Assembly: GCF_003012815.1 (NCBI RefSeq)
Contig: NZ_PXYJ01000004.1
Span: 182,501 to 217,851, forward strand
DNA: 35,351 bases
DNA from: Allosphingosinicella vermicomposti
GTDB taxonomy: Bacteria; Pseudomonadota; Alphaproteobacteria; Sphingomonadales; Sphingomonadaceae
Direction of reading: 5' to 3'
Under the pieces are notes generated by a model. The model saw nothing but the letters and a program-made list of their open reading frames with translations. It ran no database searches and was not told the DNA's origin. Position 1 is the stretch's first letter. Every line of letters starts with the position of its first letter. The position numbers were made by a program, and so were the translations under genes. Shown one piece after another: positions 1 to 8,783 of the stretch.

Positions 1-923
1 ATATCCTCTGTCGGCCGAGCCGCGACCGGCGGCGGCGGCGCCATGGGCGGCGGAGGTGGAGGCGGCGGCGGAATGAGCGATTCGTCTTCCGGCACATCGC
101 TCGTTGTATCCGAGGGCCAGCACTGGAGCTGAAGAGCCTTGCCCTGCGCCTTCTCCGGACGGCGGCTTCCCCAATTGAGCTTACCCGCCACGGCGCTGGT
201 TTCGGCTTGCGGGAAGCTGGTCTCGTCGCCGTTCACCAATGTCAGCCAAGCGAACAGATCCATGCGGTCACCCGCCGGAGACAAAGTCGCGACATAATCG
301 GCCTGCCAGTCGAAGCCGGAGGCCAAGTATGACAACGTTATCGTCGCCACCGTTTCCGACTCGCTTTGCGTCCGCACAGACAAGGTGGGCTTCGCCGACA
401 GGCCGGCGGGCACCCCGCCATAAATGATCGTTTCCGGAACCCCGGTGCACCGCAGCGCCTCAATCCCGTCCGCCGTCTCCAGCACCACTGCCCCGTCGGA
501 TGAGGAGCGGATCACCGCATCATGCTCGCGTACTTCACCCGTTTCGCGGGAGGTGCGGCGAATATGCACGCGTTTGCCGAGCGACCGGTCGATGAGGCTC
601 CCAGGTGAAAGCAGAAGCGCGTCCTGATTCTTCTCCCGCACGCCCTTGGGCAGGCCGGTGACGATCGCGCTTTCGGGAATGATCCCGCCGGCCACGCCTT
701 CGAATCGGATATCCGCCTCTCCCGCCGGAATGCGGATCTGCCGCGTTTCGGTGATGAGCGCGAAGCCGTTAAGCCAATTGGAATTCGGCCGTGTCGATAC
801 GTGGCGGCTCGGATCGCGATAGATCGTCACGGCGATATTGTCCGGACGAGCCGACGTCGAAATAACCTGACCTAACGCCGCGCCGGGCGCCGCCGCCAGC
901 AACAGGATCAGGAGGCCGCGCAT
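1..923 (-). CDS. DUF4139-type secreted protein, 3' end outside window
   Basis: Reading is open from an ATG at 923 to the window edge (307 codons, no stop), so the C-terminus is missing. The first ~19 residues form a signal peptide (MRGLLILLLAAAPGAALGQ). It is a diverged paralog of the gene just upstream: both have a VTIY strand near the N-terminus, an IPAG/LPAR-type segment, a KPTLSV/RPTLSV motif and a (F/L)DW-ADYV motif in the region where DUF4139 starts. Unlike its neighbour it has an insert of about 20 residues after VTIY and a proline tract at about residues 281-298. The ATG lies 8 bases after the neighbour's stop, so the two are probably translationally coupled and may act together in the envelope. 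Biochemical role is unknown. Family assignment is by similarity to the neighbour and is fairly secure. Confidence 0.75.
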   Translation of the reverse strand, partial: MRGLLILLLAAAPGAALGQVISTSARPDNIAVTIYRDPSRHVSTRPNSNWLNGFALITETRQIRIPAGEADIRFEGVAGGIIPESAIVTGLPKGVREKNQDALLLSPGSLIDRSLGKRVHIRRTSRETGEVREHDAVIRSSSDGAVVLETADGIEALRCTGVPETIIYGGVPAGLSAKPTLSVRTQSESETVATITLSYLASGFDWQADYVATLSPAGDRMDLFAWLTLVNGDETSFPQAETSAVAGKLNWGSRRPEKAQGKALQLQCWPSDTTSDVPEDESLIPPPPPPPPPMAPPPPVAARPTED

Positions 924-931
924 CCGACGAA

Positions 932-2278
932 TCAGAAGCGCGTGTCGAACGTCGCGGTGACGGTCGCGGTGCCATTGGCTGGAATGGGCACGCTCCACAC
1001 CGCCTCACCCGCATTCCGCCGCTCGCTTTTCAGGCTTTCCTCAATGATGCGCGTATCGGCCCAATGGTCGAGGCCGCCCTGGACAAGGTCGACCGTCACC
1101 GGCTCCGGCCGCGCATTGCTGAGCGTATAGCGCATCGTCGTCCGCCACCGCTCATTGTTGATTCGCTCCCGCCGCTCGACCACCGGCTGCACCTTCACGT
1201 CAAAGGCATCGCCGGTCTTGAGGCCGATCGACGAGCCCATTGCGGTGTGGCCGATATTGTTCTCGCCAATGAACTGCGCGTTGCCGCGCGCATCCCGCAT
1301 ATAGACGCGCACCGTCCCGGCCGGTAGCGCGTCGCCAAGCCCCTGGTCTCGCGAAGTTGAAAAACGAAGCACGCTATTGGCGCTGCCCGGCTCCTGCCGC
1401 GTGCCGAGCCAGCCGTTGCGATATTCATAAGCCCGCGCCGCCGGAGCGCCGGATACGTCGAGGAAGCTGACCTGCTTGGTCTGCCGGTCGGCGATCGTCG
1501 TCCGTTCGGACAAAGGATAAAGATAAAGGTCGCCAAGCCGCTCACGGTCCGCGGTTTCCGTGCCCGCGCTTCGGCTGCTTCCCGAATAACCCTCGCCTCC
1601 ACCGCCGGCGACGAGGATGGTCGACGCATTATTATATGTCGTCCCGCTATTGTTGGTGAGCGTCACCCATCCCTGCACGTCGATACGCCCGGCCCTGTCG
1701 TCGAACATCACGACATAGTCGGCATTCCAGTCGAGCCCGCCAGTGAGGTAGGAGAGGCGCACCGGCCGCTGTCCCGCACGGTCGCTTTCAAGCGTCACCG
1801 ACAGGGTCGGGCGGGCGCGGAGGTTTTCCGGCACCTTGTCGAAAATCACGCGCACCGGTAGGCCATCGTCGCGCAACACCTCGATCCGCTGACCGATCTG
1901 CAGCACGACGCCGCCATTGGCCGCGAGCACCTTGGCCCGTTCGCGCTCTTCCTTGCCGGTGGCAGGGTTCGTGCGGACGAGCGTTACCGTCTCGCCCACC
2001 GCCTTCTGCATCAGCGCCGATGGGGAAAGCAGGTCATAGTCGAAATTCTGCTCGACGATGCCGATCCCGTCGCCTGCGAGCGAGACGGTTTCGGCCTGGA
2101 TCCGCCCGGACACATCCGGAAATTCCTGCCGCACCCGGCGCGCGGGCAGATCGAGCTGGCGCACATCCTGAACCAGCGCGACGTCATTATTATAGATGGT
2201 GACCGAAACGTCGCCTTGCGCGGTCTGCGCGGATGCGGTTCCGGACAGGATCGTCGCGACGAGAAGAAGGTGACGCAT
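932..2278 (-). CDS. DUF4139 domain-containing exported protein
   Basis: A 448-residue protein with a clean signal peptide (cleavage after about residue 17, TASAQ), so it is exported to the periplasm or envelope. The body is beta-rich and carries features I associate with DUF4139 proteins: YNNDVALVQDVRQ near the N-terminus, a central GLDWNADYVVMF segment, and TLTNNSGTTYNNA. A GGGGAG ribosome site stands about 9 bases before the ATG. The function of the family is not established. It is followed by a shorter paralog 8 bases downstream, which suggests an operon of two. The porin gene ends 57 bases upstream on the same strand, so a shared transcript is possible but not shown. Confidence 0.85.
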   Translation of the reverse strand: MRHLLLVATILSGTASAQTAQGDVSVTIYNNDVALVQDVRQLDLPARRVRQEFPDVSGRIQAETVSLAGDGIGIVEQNFDYDLLSPSALMQKAVGETVTLVRTNPATGKEERERAKVLAANGGVVLQIGQRIEVLRDDGLPVRVIFDKVPENLRARPTLSVTLESDRAGQRPVRLSYLTGGLDWNADYVVMFDDRAGRIDVQGWVTLTNNSGTTYNNASTILVAGGGGEGYSGSSRSAGTETADRERLGDLYLYPLSERTTIADRQTKQVSFLDVSGAPAARAYEYRNGWLGTRQEPGSANSVLRFSTSRDQGLGDALPAGTVRVYMRDARGNAQFIGENNIGHTAMGSSIGLKTGDAFDVKVQPVVERRERINNERWRTTMRYTLSNARPEPVTVDLVQGGLDHWADTRIIEESLKSERRNAGEAVWSVPIPANGTATVTATFDTRF

Positions 2279-2335
2279 GAAAGGGGCTCCCCACTTTATG
2301 GGTCAGACCATGTTACGCGTCCCGAACGAAATCAA

Positions 2336-3739
2336 TCAGAATTCGACCTGCGCGCGAAGGCCGATGCTGTCGACGCCATAGCTGCGCTCGTCGACCGGCT
2401 CTGAGCTATCGGGTTTCACCGTTGCCGCGAGTGGACCGCCCTTCACGTCCGCATGGCTATATTGGAGGAGGAAGCGCACATAATCGATCGGGTTCCAGAT
2501 CGCGCTCAGCTGATAGCCGGTCTGGCTGCCACCGTTGATATGATCCGGCGCATAGAGACTCTCCCCGGACAATCGATCGGTGAGATCGACATAATCGACC
2601 CGCGCATTGATCTGCACCGCCCCGATGCCGCCTTTGCCAACCGGGCGCAGCACCTTGGTCCGATCCCACTTACCACCCTTATATCCACGCGTTTCGCCGG
2701 TCAGATAATAGCCGATCTCAGCATAAGCCGACATGAAGCTCGGATCGCCATTATAGAAGACGCCGCCACCCACGCCGTCGAGACCTTCAAAGGTGGTGCC
2801 CGGCGCATAAGCGTTGGCCCATACCTTCTGCCCTTCCGCCGCGAAGTGCAGCGGCCCGAAAATCCCGCCCAGCTCCACGCCGATTATGTCCTCCCCCTTT
2901 GCCGCAATGGCGCCGGTATCGACGAAACGCACGTCGGTCAGCTGCGTGAACGGCCGCGTGCGATAGCGGACGCTCTGTGCATCCGACTGCGTCTCGCGAT
3001 GCTGGTAATTGGCGCCAAGGTGCAGACGGCCATTGTCGCCGATCTTGGGCGAATAGGTGCCGCGAACGCTGGCCTGCCAGCTATCATTGTTAAAGGCACT
3101 GCCGATCGGCGCGTTAAAGATGCCCGCTGTCAGCGTGTAGCGATCATTGGGATCGACAAGGCCGATCGCGGCGCCAATCCGGCGATTGAAGCCGAATGCG
3201 TCCACCGCCTGCGATCGCTCGAGGAAGGAGGTGAGGCGGGAGCTCGTCATCGTCTCGAGGCTCGAAAGCGGATAGAAATTGCCGAGCGTGATCTGCAGCG
3301 GGCTGCCCTTGGGCTGATAGGTGAGGACGATATCCTCATAATCCACGCTGCCGCCCGCAAAGTTGAACTCGGCCTTATAGCCAAAGCCACCCGGCAACGT
3401 GCCCTCCGCGCCGAAAACCAGGCGACGCGCGCGGCTGTTATAGCCAAGGTTTTGCGTCGCCACCGCATCGCCCGGATTTTCAACATAGCCAGTGTCGAAC
3501 TGCACGAAGCCCTTGGGCTTGAAGCTGAAGCCCGCTTCCTTGTCCTCGAATTGCGGCGCACCCTTCCAGCTCGGCGTTTCCGGTTTCTGCGCCTTCAATG
3601 CGGTAACTTCCGCCTCCAGGCTTTCGATCTTCGCGCGCATAGCCGCAAGCTCGGCGGCAAGGTCCGGATCCTGGGCCTGCGCCGCGCTCGAAAGGAAGGT
3701 GGCCGAAAGGAGAGCGGCAACGAATGGCTTGGTCATCAT
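2336..3739 (-). CDS. Phosphate-selective porin (OprO/OprP family)
   Basis: Outer-membrane channel of the Porin_O_P type, about 467 residues from the chosen start. The sequence shows a signal peptide (MMTKPFVAAL to QAQ, residues 1-23), then a short coiled coil of heptads (residues about 27-50, LAAELAAMRAKIESLEAEV) that is usual for these porins, then alternating beta strands ending in a C-terminal phenylalanine (AQVEF), the signal for BAM insertion. I chose the ATG at 3739 because GAGG lies 6 bases before it and the signal peptide starts cleanly there; the frame stays open back to a TTG at 3793, which overlaps the likely promoter. A Pho-box-like array lies just upstream, fitting induction under phosphate starvation. 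Substrate selectivity for phosphate or polyphosphate is inferred from the family only. Confidence 0.85.
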   Translation of the reverse strand: MMTKPFVAALLSATFLSSAAQAQDPDLAAELAAMRAKIESLEAEVTALKAQKPETPSWKGAPQFEDKEAGFSFKPKGFVQFDTGYVENPGDAVATQNLGYNSRARRLVFGAEGTLPGGFGYKAEFNFAGGSVDYEDIVLTYQPKGSPLQITLGNFYPLSSLETMTSSRLTSFLERSQAVDAFGFNRRIGAAIGLVDPNDRYTLTAGIFNAPIGSAFNNDSWQASVRGTYSPKIGDNGRLHLGANYQHRETQSDAQSVRYRTRPFTQLTDVRFVDTGAIAAKGEDIIGVELGGIFGPLHFAAEGQKVWANAYAPGTTFEGLDGVGGGVFYNGDPSFMSAYAEIGYYLTGETRGYKGGKWDRTKVLRPVGKGGIGAVQINARVDYVDLTDRLSGESLYAPDHINGGSQTGYQLSAIWNPIDYVRFLLQYSHADVKGGPLAATVKPDSSEPVDERSYGVDSIGLRAQVEF

Positions 3740-3792
3740 CAACATCCTCATCGCCCGCTGGGCATTCATGAAGACGGAAATAAGAAGACGCA

Positions 3793-3821
3793 ATGACGCG
3801 TCAGCGACACTTCAATGACGG
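3793..3821 (-). promoter_or_regulatory. Pho-box-like array upstream of the porin
   Basis: On the minus strand three 7-bp units, CCGTCAT, GTGTCGC and GCGTCAT, are separated by exactly 4 bp (TGAA, TGAC). This is the 11-bp periodicity of PhoB binding sites (consensus CTGTCAT-N4-CTGTCAC). A possible -10 (CTTATT) follows about 8-13 bases later, and the porin ATG is about 50 bases away. The first unit is also one arm of a palindrome (ATGACGG...CCGTCAT, 3815-3838). Confidence 0.5.
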
Positions 3822-3843
3822 ATTTATTACACCGTCATAAGAA

Positions 3844-3871
3844 AGGGCGGCAGCCGCATGGCCACCGCCCT
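3844..3871 (-). terminator. Probable intrinsic terminator of the DUF4167 gene
   Basis: On the minus strand AGGGCGG pairs with CCGCCCT around a 14-base centre that can pair further, and it is followed by TTTCTTAT. It lies 24 bases past the DUF4167 stop and just before the porin promoter, separating the two transcription units. Confidence 0.6.
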
Positions 3872-3894
3872 CACTTTGAGGATATCCGCCGCGA

Positions 3895-4551
3895 TCAGGC
3901 CGCGGGCGCGATGTCCGCTTCACCTTCGGCTGCGCGCGGACGGCGTCCACGGCGGCGCGGAGCAGGCTGCTCCTCGTCCGTATCGTTGCCCGGTGCGATT
4001 GCCGGGGGCAGGCTGTCGAGGGAAATGCGCTCCTCACCCTGCTCCTCATCACGCTCTTCGCGGCGGGGGCGGCGGGTCCGGCGTTCGCCGCGTTCCGCAC
4101 GATCGCCACGATCTTGACGCTCGCCACGGTCCTGACGTTCACCACGGTCCTGACGTTCGCCGCGCTCGGAACGATCCTGGCGGGACTCGCGCGTGGTACG
4201 TTCTTCGCGCTCTTCGCCTTCACCGTCCTGATCGTCATTTTGCACGTCGTCGCGATCGTCATCCTCATCCGAGGCATAATAATCGTCGCGCTGGCGGCGC
4301 TGCTCTTCGAAGCGCGCGCGGCCTTCGCTCAGAACGCGGAAATAATGGTCCGCGAACTGGAGATAATATTCGGTCTGCACGCGATCCCCGGCAAGCTGCG
4401 CGTCCCGCGCCAGCGCCTTGTACTTTTCGTGCAATTGGGCGGCATTGCCGCGTTGGCGATTGTCCTGCCTGTTGCCCGGGCCTGATGCATTGGGCGTGCG
4501 GGGTCCATTGCTACGGCCACGCCTGCGGCCGTTCTGACGATTGTTGATCAA
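3895..4551 (-). CDS. DUF4167 domain-containing protein
   Basis: A 218-residue highly charged protein. The N-terminal ~30 residues are basic and rich in Arg, Asn and Gly (RQNGRRRGRSNGPRT). Residues about 38-80 form the conserved helical DUF4167 core (AAQLHEKYKALARDAQLAGD, then EYYLQFADHYFRVL). The rest is low complexity: an Asp/Glu-rich stretch, then Arg/Glu/Asp repeats of the type GERQDR. A nucleic-acid-binding role is often suspected because of the basic tail, but function is unknown. It lies downstream of prmC and prfA on the same strand, an order I recall from many alphaproteobacteria, with 252 bases between prmC and this gene that hold no other gene I can support and may contain its own promoter. 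Ends before a hairpin terminator. Confidence 0.85.
   Translation of the reverse strand: MINNRQNGRRRGRSNGPRTPNASGPGNRQDNRQRGNAAQLHEKYKALARDAQLAGDRVQTEYYLQFADHYFRVLSEGRARFEEQRRQRDDYYASDEDDDRDDVQNDDQDGEGEEREERTTRESRQDRSERGERQDRGERQDRGERQDRGDRAERGERRTRRPRREERDEEQGEERISLDSLPPAIAPGNDTDEEQPAPRRRGRRPRAAEGEADIAPAA
4107..4160 (-). repeat. Three 18-bp tandem repeats inside the DUF4167 gene
   Basis: Three near-identical 18-bp units (4107, 4125, 4143) encode repeated GERQDR hexapeptides. They keep frame, so copy-number change would alter tail length without breaking the protein. Confidence 0.7.
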
Positions 4552-4803
4552 AAAGTGAATCCTCGTCTGGGGGTTATTTCAGCCACTCCATGCCGGGGCC
4601 GTCCCGGCGATTCTTTGCACGACCGTTAGGCTAGCCTCCGCAATGCGGCTGCCGCCTCCTTACGCCAAACTCGCCGAAGCGATTGGTGCAATGGGGGGTC
4701 GCGACGGGCTCTTTCACGCTATCAAAGGCTGTGAGCTACCCGTCCCTGACGCCTATGTAGCTATCGCTGCGGACAAATCCAAGTCCAAAGATTGCAATAT
4801 TGG

Positions 4804-5628
4804 TCAGGCTGTCACCAGCAAGCAACGATCGAGCCCCGCCAGGTCGCGCCGCACGATGACGCTGAGCCCCTCCTTCGCGAAGAGGGCAGCGGCCGGCGCG
4901 CCTTGATCGGCACCGATCTCGAAGCAGGCGCAACCTCCCGGCGCCAGAAGCCGCCGCGTTTCCGGCGCAAGCCGGCGATAGTCGTCGAGACCGTCCGGCC
5001 CGGCAAAGAGTGCACCCTCCGGCTCCCACTCCGCCACGTCGCGGGGCAGTTCCGCGCGGATCTCGATATAAGGCGGATTGCAGAGGATGAGGTCGAACCG
5101 TTCCTCCAGCCCCCCGGTCCAATAACCGCGCCGGACGTCCGCGCGACCGGCAAGCCCCAACGCCCGGATATTGCCCTCGGCAATAGCGATCGCCGCATCG
5201 GACTGGTCGATCCCCAACCCCGTCGCGCTCGGCCATTCGCTGAGCGCCGCCAGCAGCAAGGCGCCCGATCCCGTGCCGAGATCGAGGATGCGTTGGGGCG
5301 CGCGGGTCCCGAAATGCTCAAGCGCCGCCTCGATCAAAGTCTCGCTGTCCGGCCGCGGCACCAGCACGCCTGGCCCGACTTTCAAATCGATCGTCCAGAA
5401 AGCGCGGCGGCCGGTAATATAAGCCACCGGCTCATGCGCCTCCCGGCGGCGAAGCAGGCTTTCGAACGCGTCAGGAACCGGCCCGTCCATCAGCGAGAGA
5501 AGCATCGCCTCCCGCTCCACGCCAAGCGCATGCGCCATCAGCAGTTCTGCATCGAGCCGGGGGGTCGCGCTGACAGCTGAAAGCCGCCGGGTCGCGTTGG
5601 CGAGGGCAAGGCCGATCGCCCTCGTCAT
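4804..5628 (-). CDS. prmC: Peptide chain release factor N5-glutamine methyltransferase
   Basis: PrmC (HemK) methylates the glutamine of the GGQ motif of release factors, using S-adenosylmethionine in the cytoplasm. The 274-residue protein has an N-terminal helical release-factor-binding domain, the GRRAFW and LVPRPDSE segments typical of the family (about 73-95), the cofactor loop DLGTGSG (116-122) and the catalytic NPPY (184-187). Its substrate gene prfA lies directly upstream, a classic pairing. The ATG at 5628 falls inside a dispersed repeat that fills the prfA-prmC gap, and I see no Shine-Dalgarno before it; alignment of the N-terminus with E. coli PrmC from memory supports a start near here. 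Expression may depend on read-through from prfA. Confidence 0.95.
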   Translation of the reverse strand: MTRAIGLALANATRRLSAVSATPRLDAELLMAHALGVEREAMLLSLMDGPVPDAFESLLRRREAHEPVAYITGRRAFWTIDLKVGPGVLVPRPDSETLIEAALEHFGTRAPQRILDLGTGSGALLLAALSEWPSATGLGIDQSDAAIAIAEGNIRALGLAGRADVRRGYWTGGLEERFDLILCNPPYIEIRAELPRDVAEWEPEGALFAGPDGLDDYRRLAPETRRLLAPGGCACFEIGADQGAPAAALFAKEGLSVIVRRDLAGLDRCLLVTA

Positions 5629-5658
5629 TGCGAGGAGCGAAGCGACGAAGCAATCCAG
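5624..5658. repeat. Dispersed palindromic repeat between prfA and prmC
   Basis: The stretch beginning GTCATTGCGAGGAGCGAAGC and ending GCAATCCAG is an imperfect palindrome of a type I recognise as widely dispersed between genes in many proteobacteria. It supplies the ATG of prmC. Only one copy is visible in this window, so the repeat status rests on recognition. Confidence 0.6.
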
Positions 5659-5700
5659 TCCAGGCGAGAATCCTGCACCTGGATTGTTGAGTACTGGAAG

Positions 5701-6774
5701 CTATTGCTCATCCAGCGTCGCCAACCGCTCGGACTCATCCTCGGTCACCAATGCGCCGATCACCTCGCCGAGCCCCGGTCCCTCCAATATTTCAGGCAGC
5801 CGGTGCAGCGTCAGATTGATCCGGTGATCCGTCACCCGCCCCTGCGGGAAATTATAGGTCCGGATGCGTTCAGACCGGTCGCCCGATCCCACCATCGATT
5901 TGCGCGCGCCCGCCCGCTCGCTCGCCAGCCGCTCGCGCTCCATTTCATAGAGGCGAGTGCGGAGTACCTTCAGCGCCTTGGCCTTATTCTTATGCTGCGA
6001 CTTTTCATCCTGCTGGATGACGACAAGGCCGGTCGGAAGGTGGGTAATCCGCACCGCGCTGTCCGTCGTGTTGACCGACTGCCCGCCCGGCCCGGATGAA
6101 CGATAGACGTCGATCCGCAAATCCTTGTCGTCGATTTGCACATCGACATCCTCGGCTTCGGGAAGCACCGCCACCGTCGCCGCCGACGTATGGATGCGCC
6201 CGCCGCTTTCCGTTGCCGGGACACGCTGAACGCGGTGGACGCCGCTTTCGAACTTCAGCTTGGCGAACACGCCCTGCCCGGTCACGGACGCGACGATTTC
6301 CTTGAAGCCGCCGACATCCGACGCGCTCGTCGAAATCACTTCGACCCGCCAGCCCTGTTCCTCGGCGAAACGCTGGTACATGCGGAAGAGATCGCCCGCG
6401 AACAAGGCCGCCTCATCCCCGCCGGCACCCGCGCGGATTTCGAGCATGGCGGAACGCTCGTCCGCCGCATCGCGCGGCAGCAATTTCAGCGCCAGCGTCC
6501 GCTCCGCCTCCGGCAATTGCCGCCGGATCTCGTCGGCCTCCTCGGCAGCCATCGCCTTCAGCTCAGGATCGTCGGCCATGCCCGCAAGCACATCCAGCTC
6601 CGCGCGCAGCCGCCGCACCTCGCGCGCGGCCTCGGCGACCGGCTCGACCTCGGCATAATCCTTGGACAGCTTCACGAACTGGTCGGGCGCCAGATTGGGC
6701 GCCGCCATGGCGTTCTGAAGCTCGTCCTTGCGCGCCTCGATGGCGGCAATGCGCTGGTCGGAAATGGACGTCAT
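5701..6774 (-). CDS. prfA: Peptide chain release factor 1
   Basis: RF1 terminates translation at UAA and UAG. At 357 residues it has normal length. The catalytic GGQ is at about 230-232 in [17 protein letters not shown]. The stop-recognition tripeptide is PAT at about 186-188 (VPATES), which fits RF1 and not RF2, where SPF is expected. The domain I motif [10 protein letters not shown] is at about 117-125. The ATG overlaps the hisS stop by four bases (ATGA), so the pair is translationally coupled. The GGQ glutamine is the target of PrmC, encoded next. Confidence 0.97.
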   Translation of the reverse strand: MTSISDQRIAAIEARKDELQNAMAAPNLAPDQFVKLSKDYAEVEPVAEAAREVRRLRAELDVLAGMADDPELKAMAAEEADEIRRQLPEAERTLALKLLPRDAADERSAMLEIRAGAGGDEAALFAGDLFRMYQRFAEEQGWRVEVISTSASDVGGFKEIVASVTGQGVFAKLKFESGVHRVQRVPATESGGRIHTSAATVAVLPEAEDVDVQIDDKDLRIDVYRSSGPGGQSVNTTDSAVRITHLPTGLVVIQQDEKSQHKNKAKALKVLRTRLYEMERERLASERAGARKSMVGSGDRSERIRTYNFPQGRVTDHRINLTLHRLPEILEGPGLGEVIGALVTEDESERLATLDEQ

Positions 6775-8015
6775 GCGCCGCGCAGCGCCTCCGCAATGCG
6801 GTCGAATGCGATGCTCTGCTGTTCGCCGCTGGCGAGGTTCTTCACCGCCGCCTGCCCACGATCCAATTCATCGTCGCCGATGATGATGGCATAGCGCGCA
6901 CCGCTCGCATTCGCCTTCTGCATCCGCTTCTTCATATTGCCGCGATAGGCCATTTCGCAGGCGAGGCCCGCACGCCGCAGCTTGGCCGCAATCCCCGTCG
7001 CCGCGCGCTCCGCACGCTCGCCGAGCGGCACGAGCGCCGCGTCGATGCCAAGCGGCGCGGGCGCGTCGATGAGTAGCGCGAGACGCTCGATCCCCGCAGC
7101 CCATCCGACCGCAGGCGTGTGCGGCCCGCCCATGCTTTCGATCAGGCCGTCATAACGCCCGCCCGCCAGGACCGCGCTCTGCGCCCCCAGATCCTCGGTC
7201 GTGAATTCGAACGCGGTGTGACGATAATAATCGAGACCGCGCACAAGCCGCGGGCTGCGCGTCCATTTGACGCCCGCTTCGTCGAGCCCGGCCGTCACCG
7301 CCGCAAAAAAGTCTGCGGCTTCAGATGTCAGGAAATCGTCCACCACCGGCGCGCTGTCGACGATCGGAAAATCCTTATGCTCCTTGGAATCCAGGATGCG
7401 CAGCGGATTCTTGTCGAGACGCGTCCGGCTTTCCTCGGACAGGTCGTAGCGATGCTTCTCGAAATGCGCGACGAGCGCCGTCCGCCAGGCATCGCGTGTC
7501 TCGGGATCACCAAGTGTATTCAGCTGAAGCTCTACTTTGTCACCCACACCAAGCTCGGCCAGAAGCTGCGCACCGAATGCAATCAACTCCACGTCCGCCG
7601 CCGACTCCCCCGCACCAAGGATTTCAGCATCGAGCTGGTGAAACTGGCGGAAGCGCCCCTTCTGCGGACGCTCATAGCGGAACGCCGCGCCCCACGTCGC
7701 GACCTTCAAGGGCGCATGCTGCTGCCAGCCCTCGCTCAAATAGGCGCGCGAAATGCCTGCGGTGAACTCCGGCCGCAGGGTGAGCGAATCACCACCGCGA
7801 TCCTCGAACGTGTACATTTCCTTCGACACGACATCGGTCGTCTCGCCCAGCGACCGGGCGAACACCGATGTCGCTTCGAACATCGGCACTTCGACGCGCT
7901 GAAATCCGTAAAGGCGCCGCACCTTGTCGAACGCGGCCACGACAGTGTGGAAGCGCTCGGCAGCCTCGCCCAGCATGTCCTGTGTGCCGCGCACGGCCTG
8001 AACCTTGTTACTCAT
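6771..8015 (-). CDS. hisS: Histidyl-tRNA synthetase
   Basis: Class II aminoacyl-tRNA synthetase that charges tRNA-His with histidine. The 414 residues begin with [11 protein letters not shown], the usual HisRS opening. Motif 2 region shows [20 protein letters not shown], the histidine loops show [15 protein letters not shown] and [14 protein letters not shown], and a C-terminal anticodon-binding domain follows (about 325-414). It is the first gene of a minus-strand run hisS-prfA-prmC and diverges from ppa across 59 bases, so a bidirectional promoter region is expected at 8016-8074. Confidence 0.97.
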   Translation of the reverse strand: MSNKVQAVRGTQDMLGEAAERFHTVVAAFDKVRRLYGFQRVEVPMFEATSVFARSLGETTDVVSKEMYTFEDRGGDSLTLRPEFTAGISRAYLSEGWQQHAPLKVATWGAAFRYERPQKGRFRQFHQLDAEILGAGESAADVELIAFGAQLLAELGVGDKVELQLNTLGDPETRDAWRTALVAHFEKHRYDLSEESRTRLDKNPLRILDSKEHKDFPIVDSAPVVDDFLTSEAADFFAAVTAGLDEAGVKWTRSPRLVRGLDYYRHTAFEFTTEDLGAQSAVLAGGRYDGLIESMGGPHTPAVGWAAGIERLALLIDAPAPLGIDAALVPLGERAERAATGIAAKLRRAGLACEMAYRGNMKKRMQKANASGARYAIIIGDDELDRGQAAVKNLASGEQQSIAFDRIAEALRGA

Positions 8016-8074
8016 CGCCGCGCCATAGCATTTTTGCGTGGCGTGAAAAGCTTGGGCGAGCTAACGGGCGCGGC

Positions 8075-8614
8075 ATGAATATCGATCTTATCCCGGTAGG
8101 GGACAATCCGCCCAAGAGCGTCAACGTCGTCATCGAGGTTCCCGTCGGCGGCGAACCCGTGAAATATGAATTCGACAAGAAGTCGGGCGCCATCTGGGTC
8201 GACCGAATCCTGCACACGCCGATGCGCTATCCGACCAATTACGGCTTCATCCCGCACACCTTATCGCCGGACGGCGATCCGCTGGACGCGATGGTCGTCG
8301 CGCGCTCGCCCTTTATTCCCGGCTCGGTCGTCCGCGTCCGCCCGATCGCCGTTCTCCTGCTGGAAGACGAAGCGGGCGGCGATGAAAAGGTGCTGTGTGT
8401 ACCGGTCGACACCACCTTCCCTTATTATCAGAATGTCGTCGAAGCCGACGATCTGCCCGAAATCGTGATGAAGCAGATCGAACATTTCTTCACCCATTAT
8501 AAGGATCTCGAATCTGAAAAGTGGGTCCGCGTCGGCAAGTGGCTCGGCCGCGAAGATGCCGAACGCATCATCCTCGAAGCCCTCGAACGCGCCAAAGAAG
8601 CGAAGAACGCTTAA
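8075..8614 (+). CDS. ppa: Inorganic pyrophosphatase (family I)
   Basis: Hydrolyses pyrophosphate to two phosphates in the cytoplasm, pulling biosynthetic reactions forward; magnesium-dependent. The 179 residues match the compact bacterial family I enzyme. The signature DGDPLDAMVV (66-75) carries the metal-binding aspartates, preceded by the conserved RYPTNYGFIP. The ATG at 8075 was chosen because it starts MNIDLIPVGDNPP, the normal family N-terminus; an upstream in-frame extension overlaps hisS and is not plausible. It is followed by a large palindromic repeat that may act as terminator. Confidence 0.96.
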   Translation: MNIDLIPVGDNPPKSVNVVIEVPVGGEPVKYEFDKKSGAIWVDRILHTPMRYPTNYGFIPHTLSPDGDPLDAMVVARSPFIPGSVVRVRPIAVLLLEDEAGGDEKVLCVPVDTTFPYYQNVVEADDLPEIVMKQIEHFFTHYKDLESEKWVRVGKWLGREDAERIILEALERAKEAKNA

Positions 8615-8632
8615 GCTCCACCACACCGCTAA

Positions 8633-8691
8633 GGGCTGAGCCTGTCGAAGGATGGTTTCAGCTGAAACGGGCTTCGACAGGCTCAGCCCTA
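8633..8691. repeat. Dispersed nested palindrome downstream of ppa
   Basis: Two perfect 19-bp arms (AGGGCTGAGCCTGTCGAAG and its complement, 8633-8651 and 8673-8691) surround an inner palindrome GTTTCAGCTGAAAC. Related copies lie at about 13043-13124 and 27436-27496, so this is a true intergenic repeat family in this genome. As RNA it would form a long hairpin. Confidence 0.9.
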
Positions 8692-8747
8692 GCAGCGGTG
8701 GAGAAAGCGCAAACAGAAAACTGGACGAGAGCGAAGTCCTGCGCCAT

Positions 8748-8773
8748 CCATGTGGGGATAATCCCCCACATGG
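8748..8773 (+). promoter_or_regulatory. Perfect 10-bp hairpin before the M61 peptidase start
   Basis: CCATGTGGGG pairs with CCCCACATGG across a 6-base loop (8758-8763). The hairpin ends 10 bases before the probable TTG start and its last two bases are the first G's of the likely Shine-Dalgarno GGAG (8772-8775), so folding could mask the ribosome site. Confidence 0.5.
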
Positions 8774-8783
8774 AGCTCCGGTC

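Noticed and set aside
2453-3796. 447-codon open frame opposite the porin
   Set aside because: Antisense shadow of a clearly recognised porin; no protein family features and no ribosome site.
4107-4160. Regular 18-bp repeats as a possible CRISPR array
   Set aside because: Units are contiguous with no spacers and encode GERQDR repeats in frame. No cas genes or other spaced repeats are seen in the window.
4643-4906. Possible small gene between prmC and the DUF4167 gene
   Set aside because: The frame runs into prmC antisense, has no ribosome site and shows no recognisable protein features.
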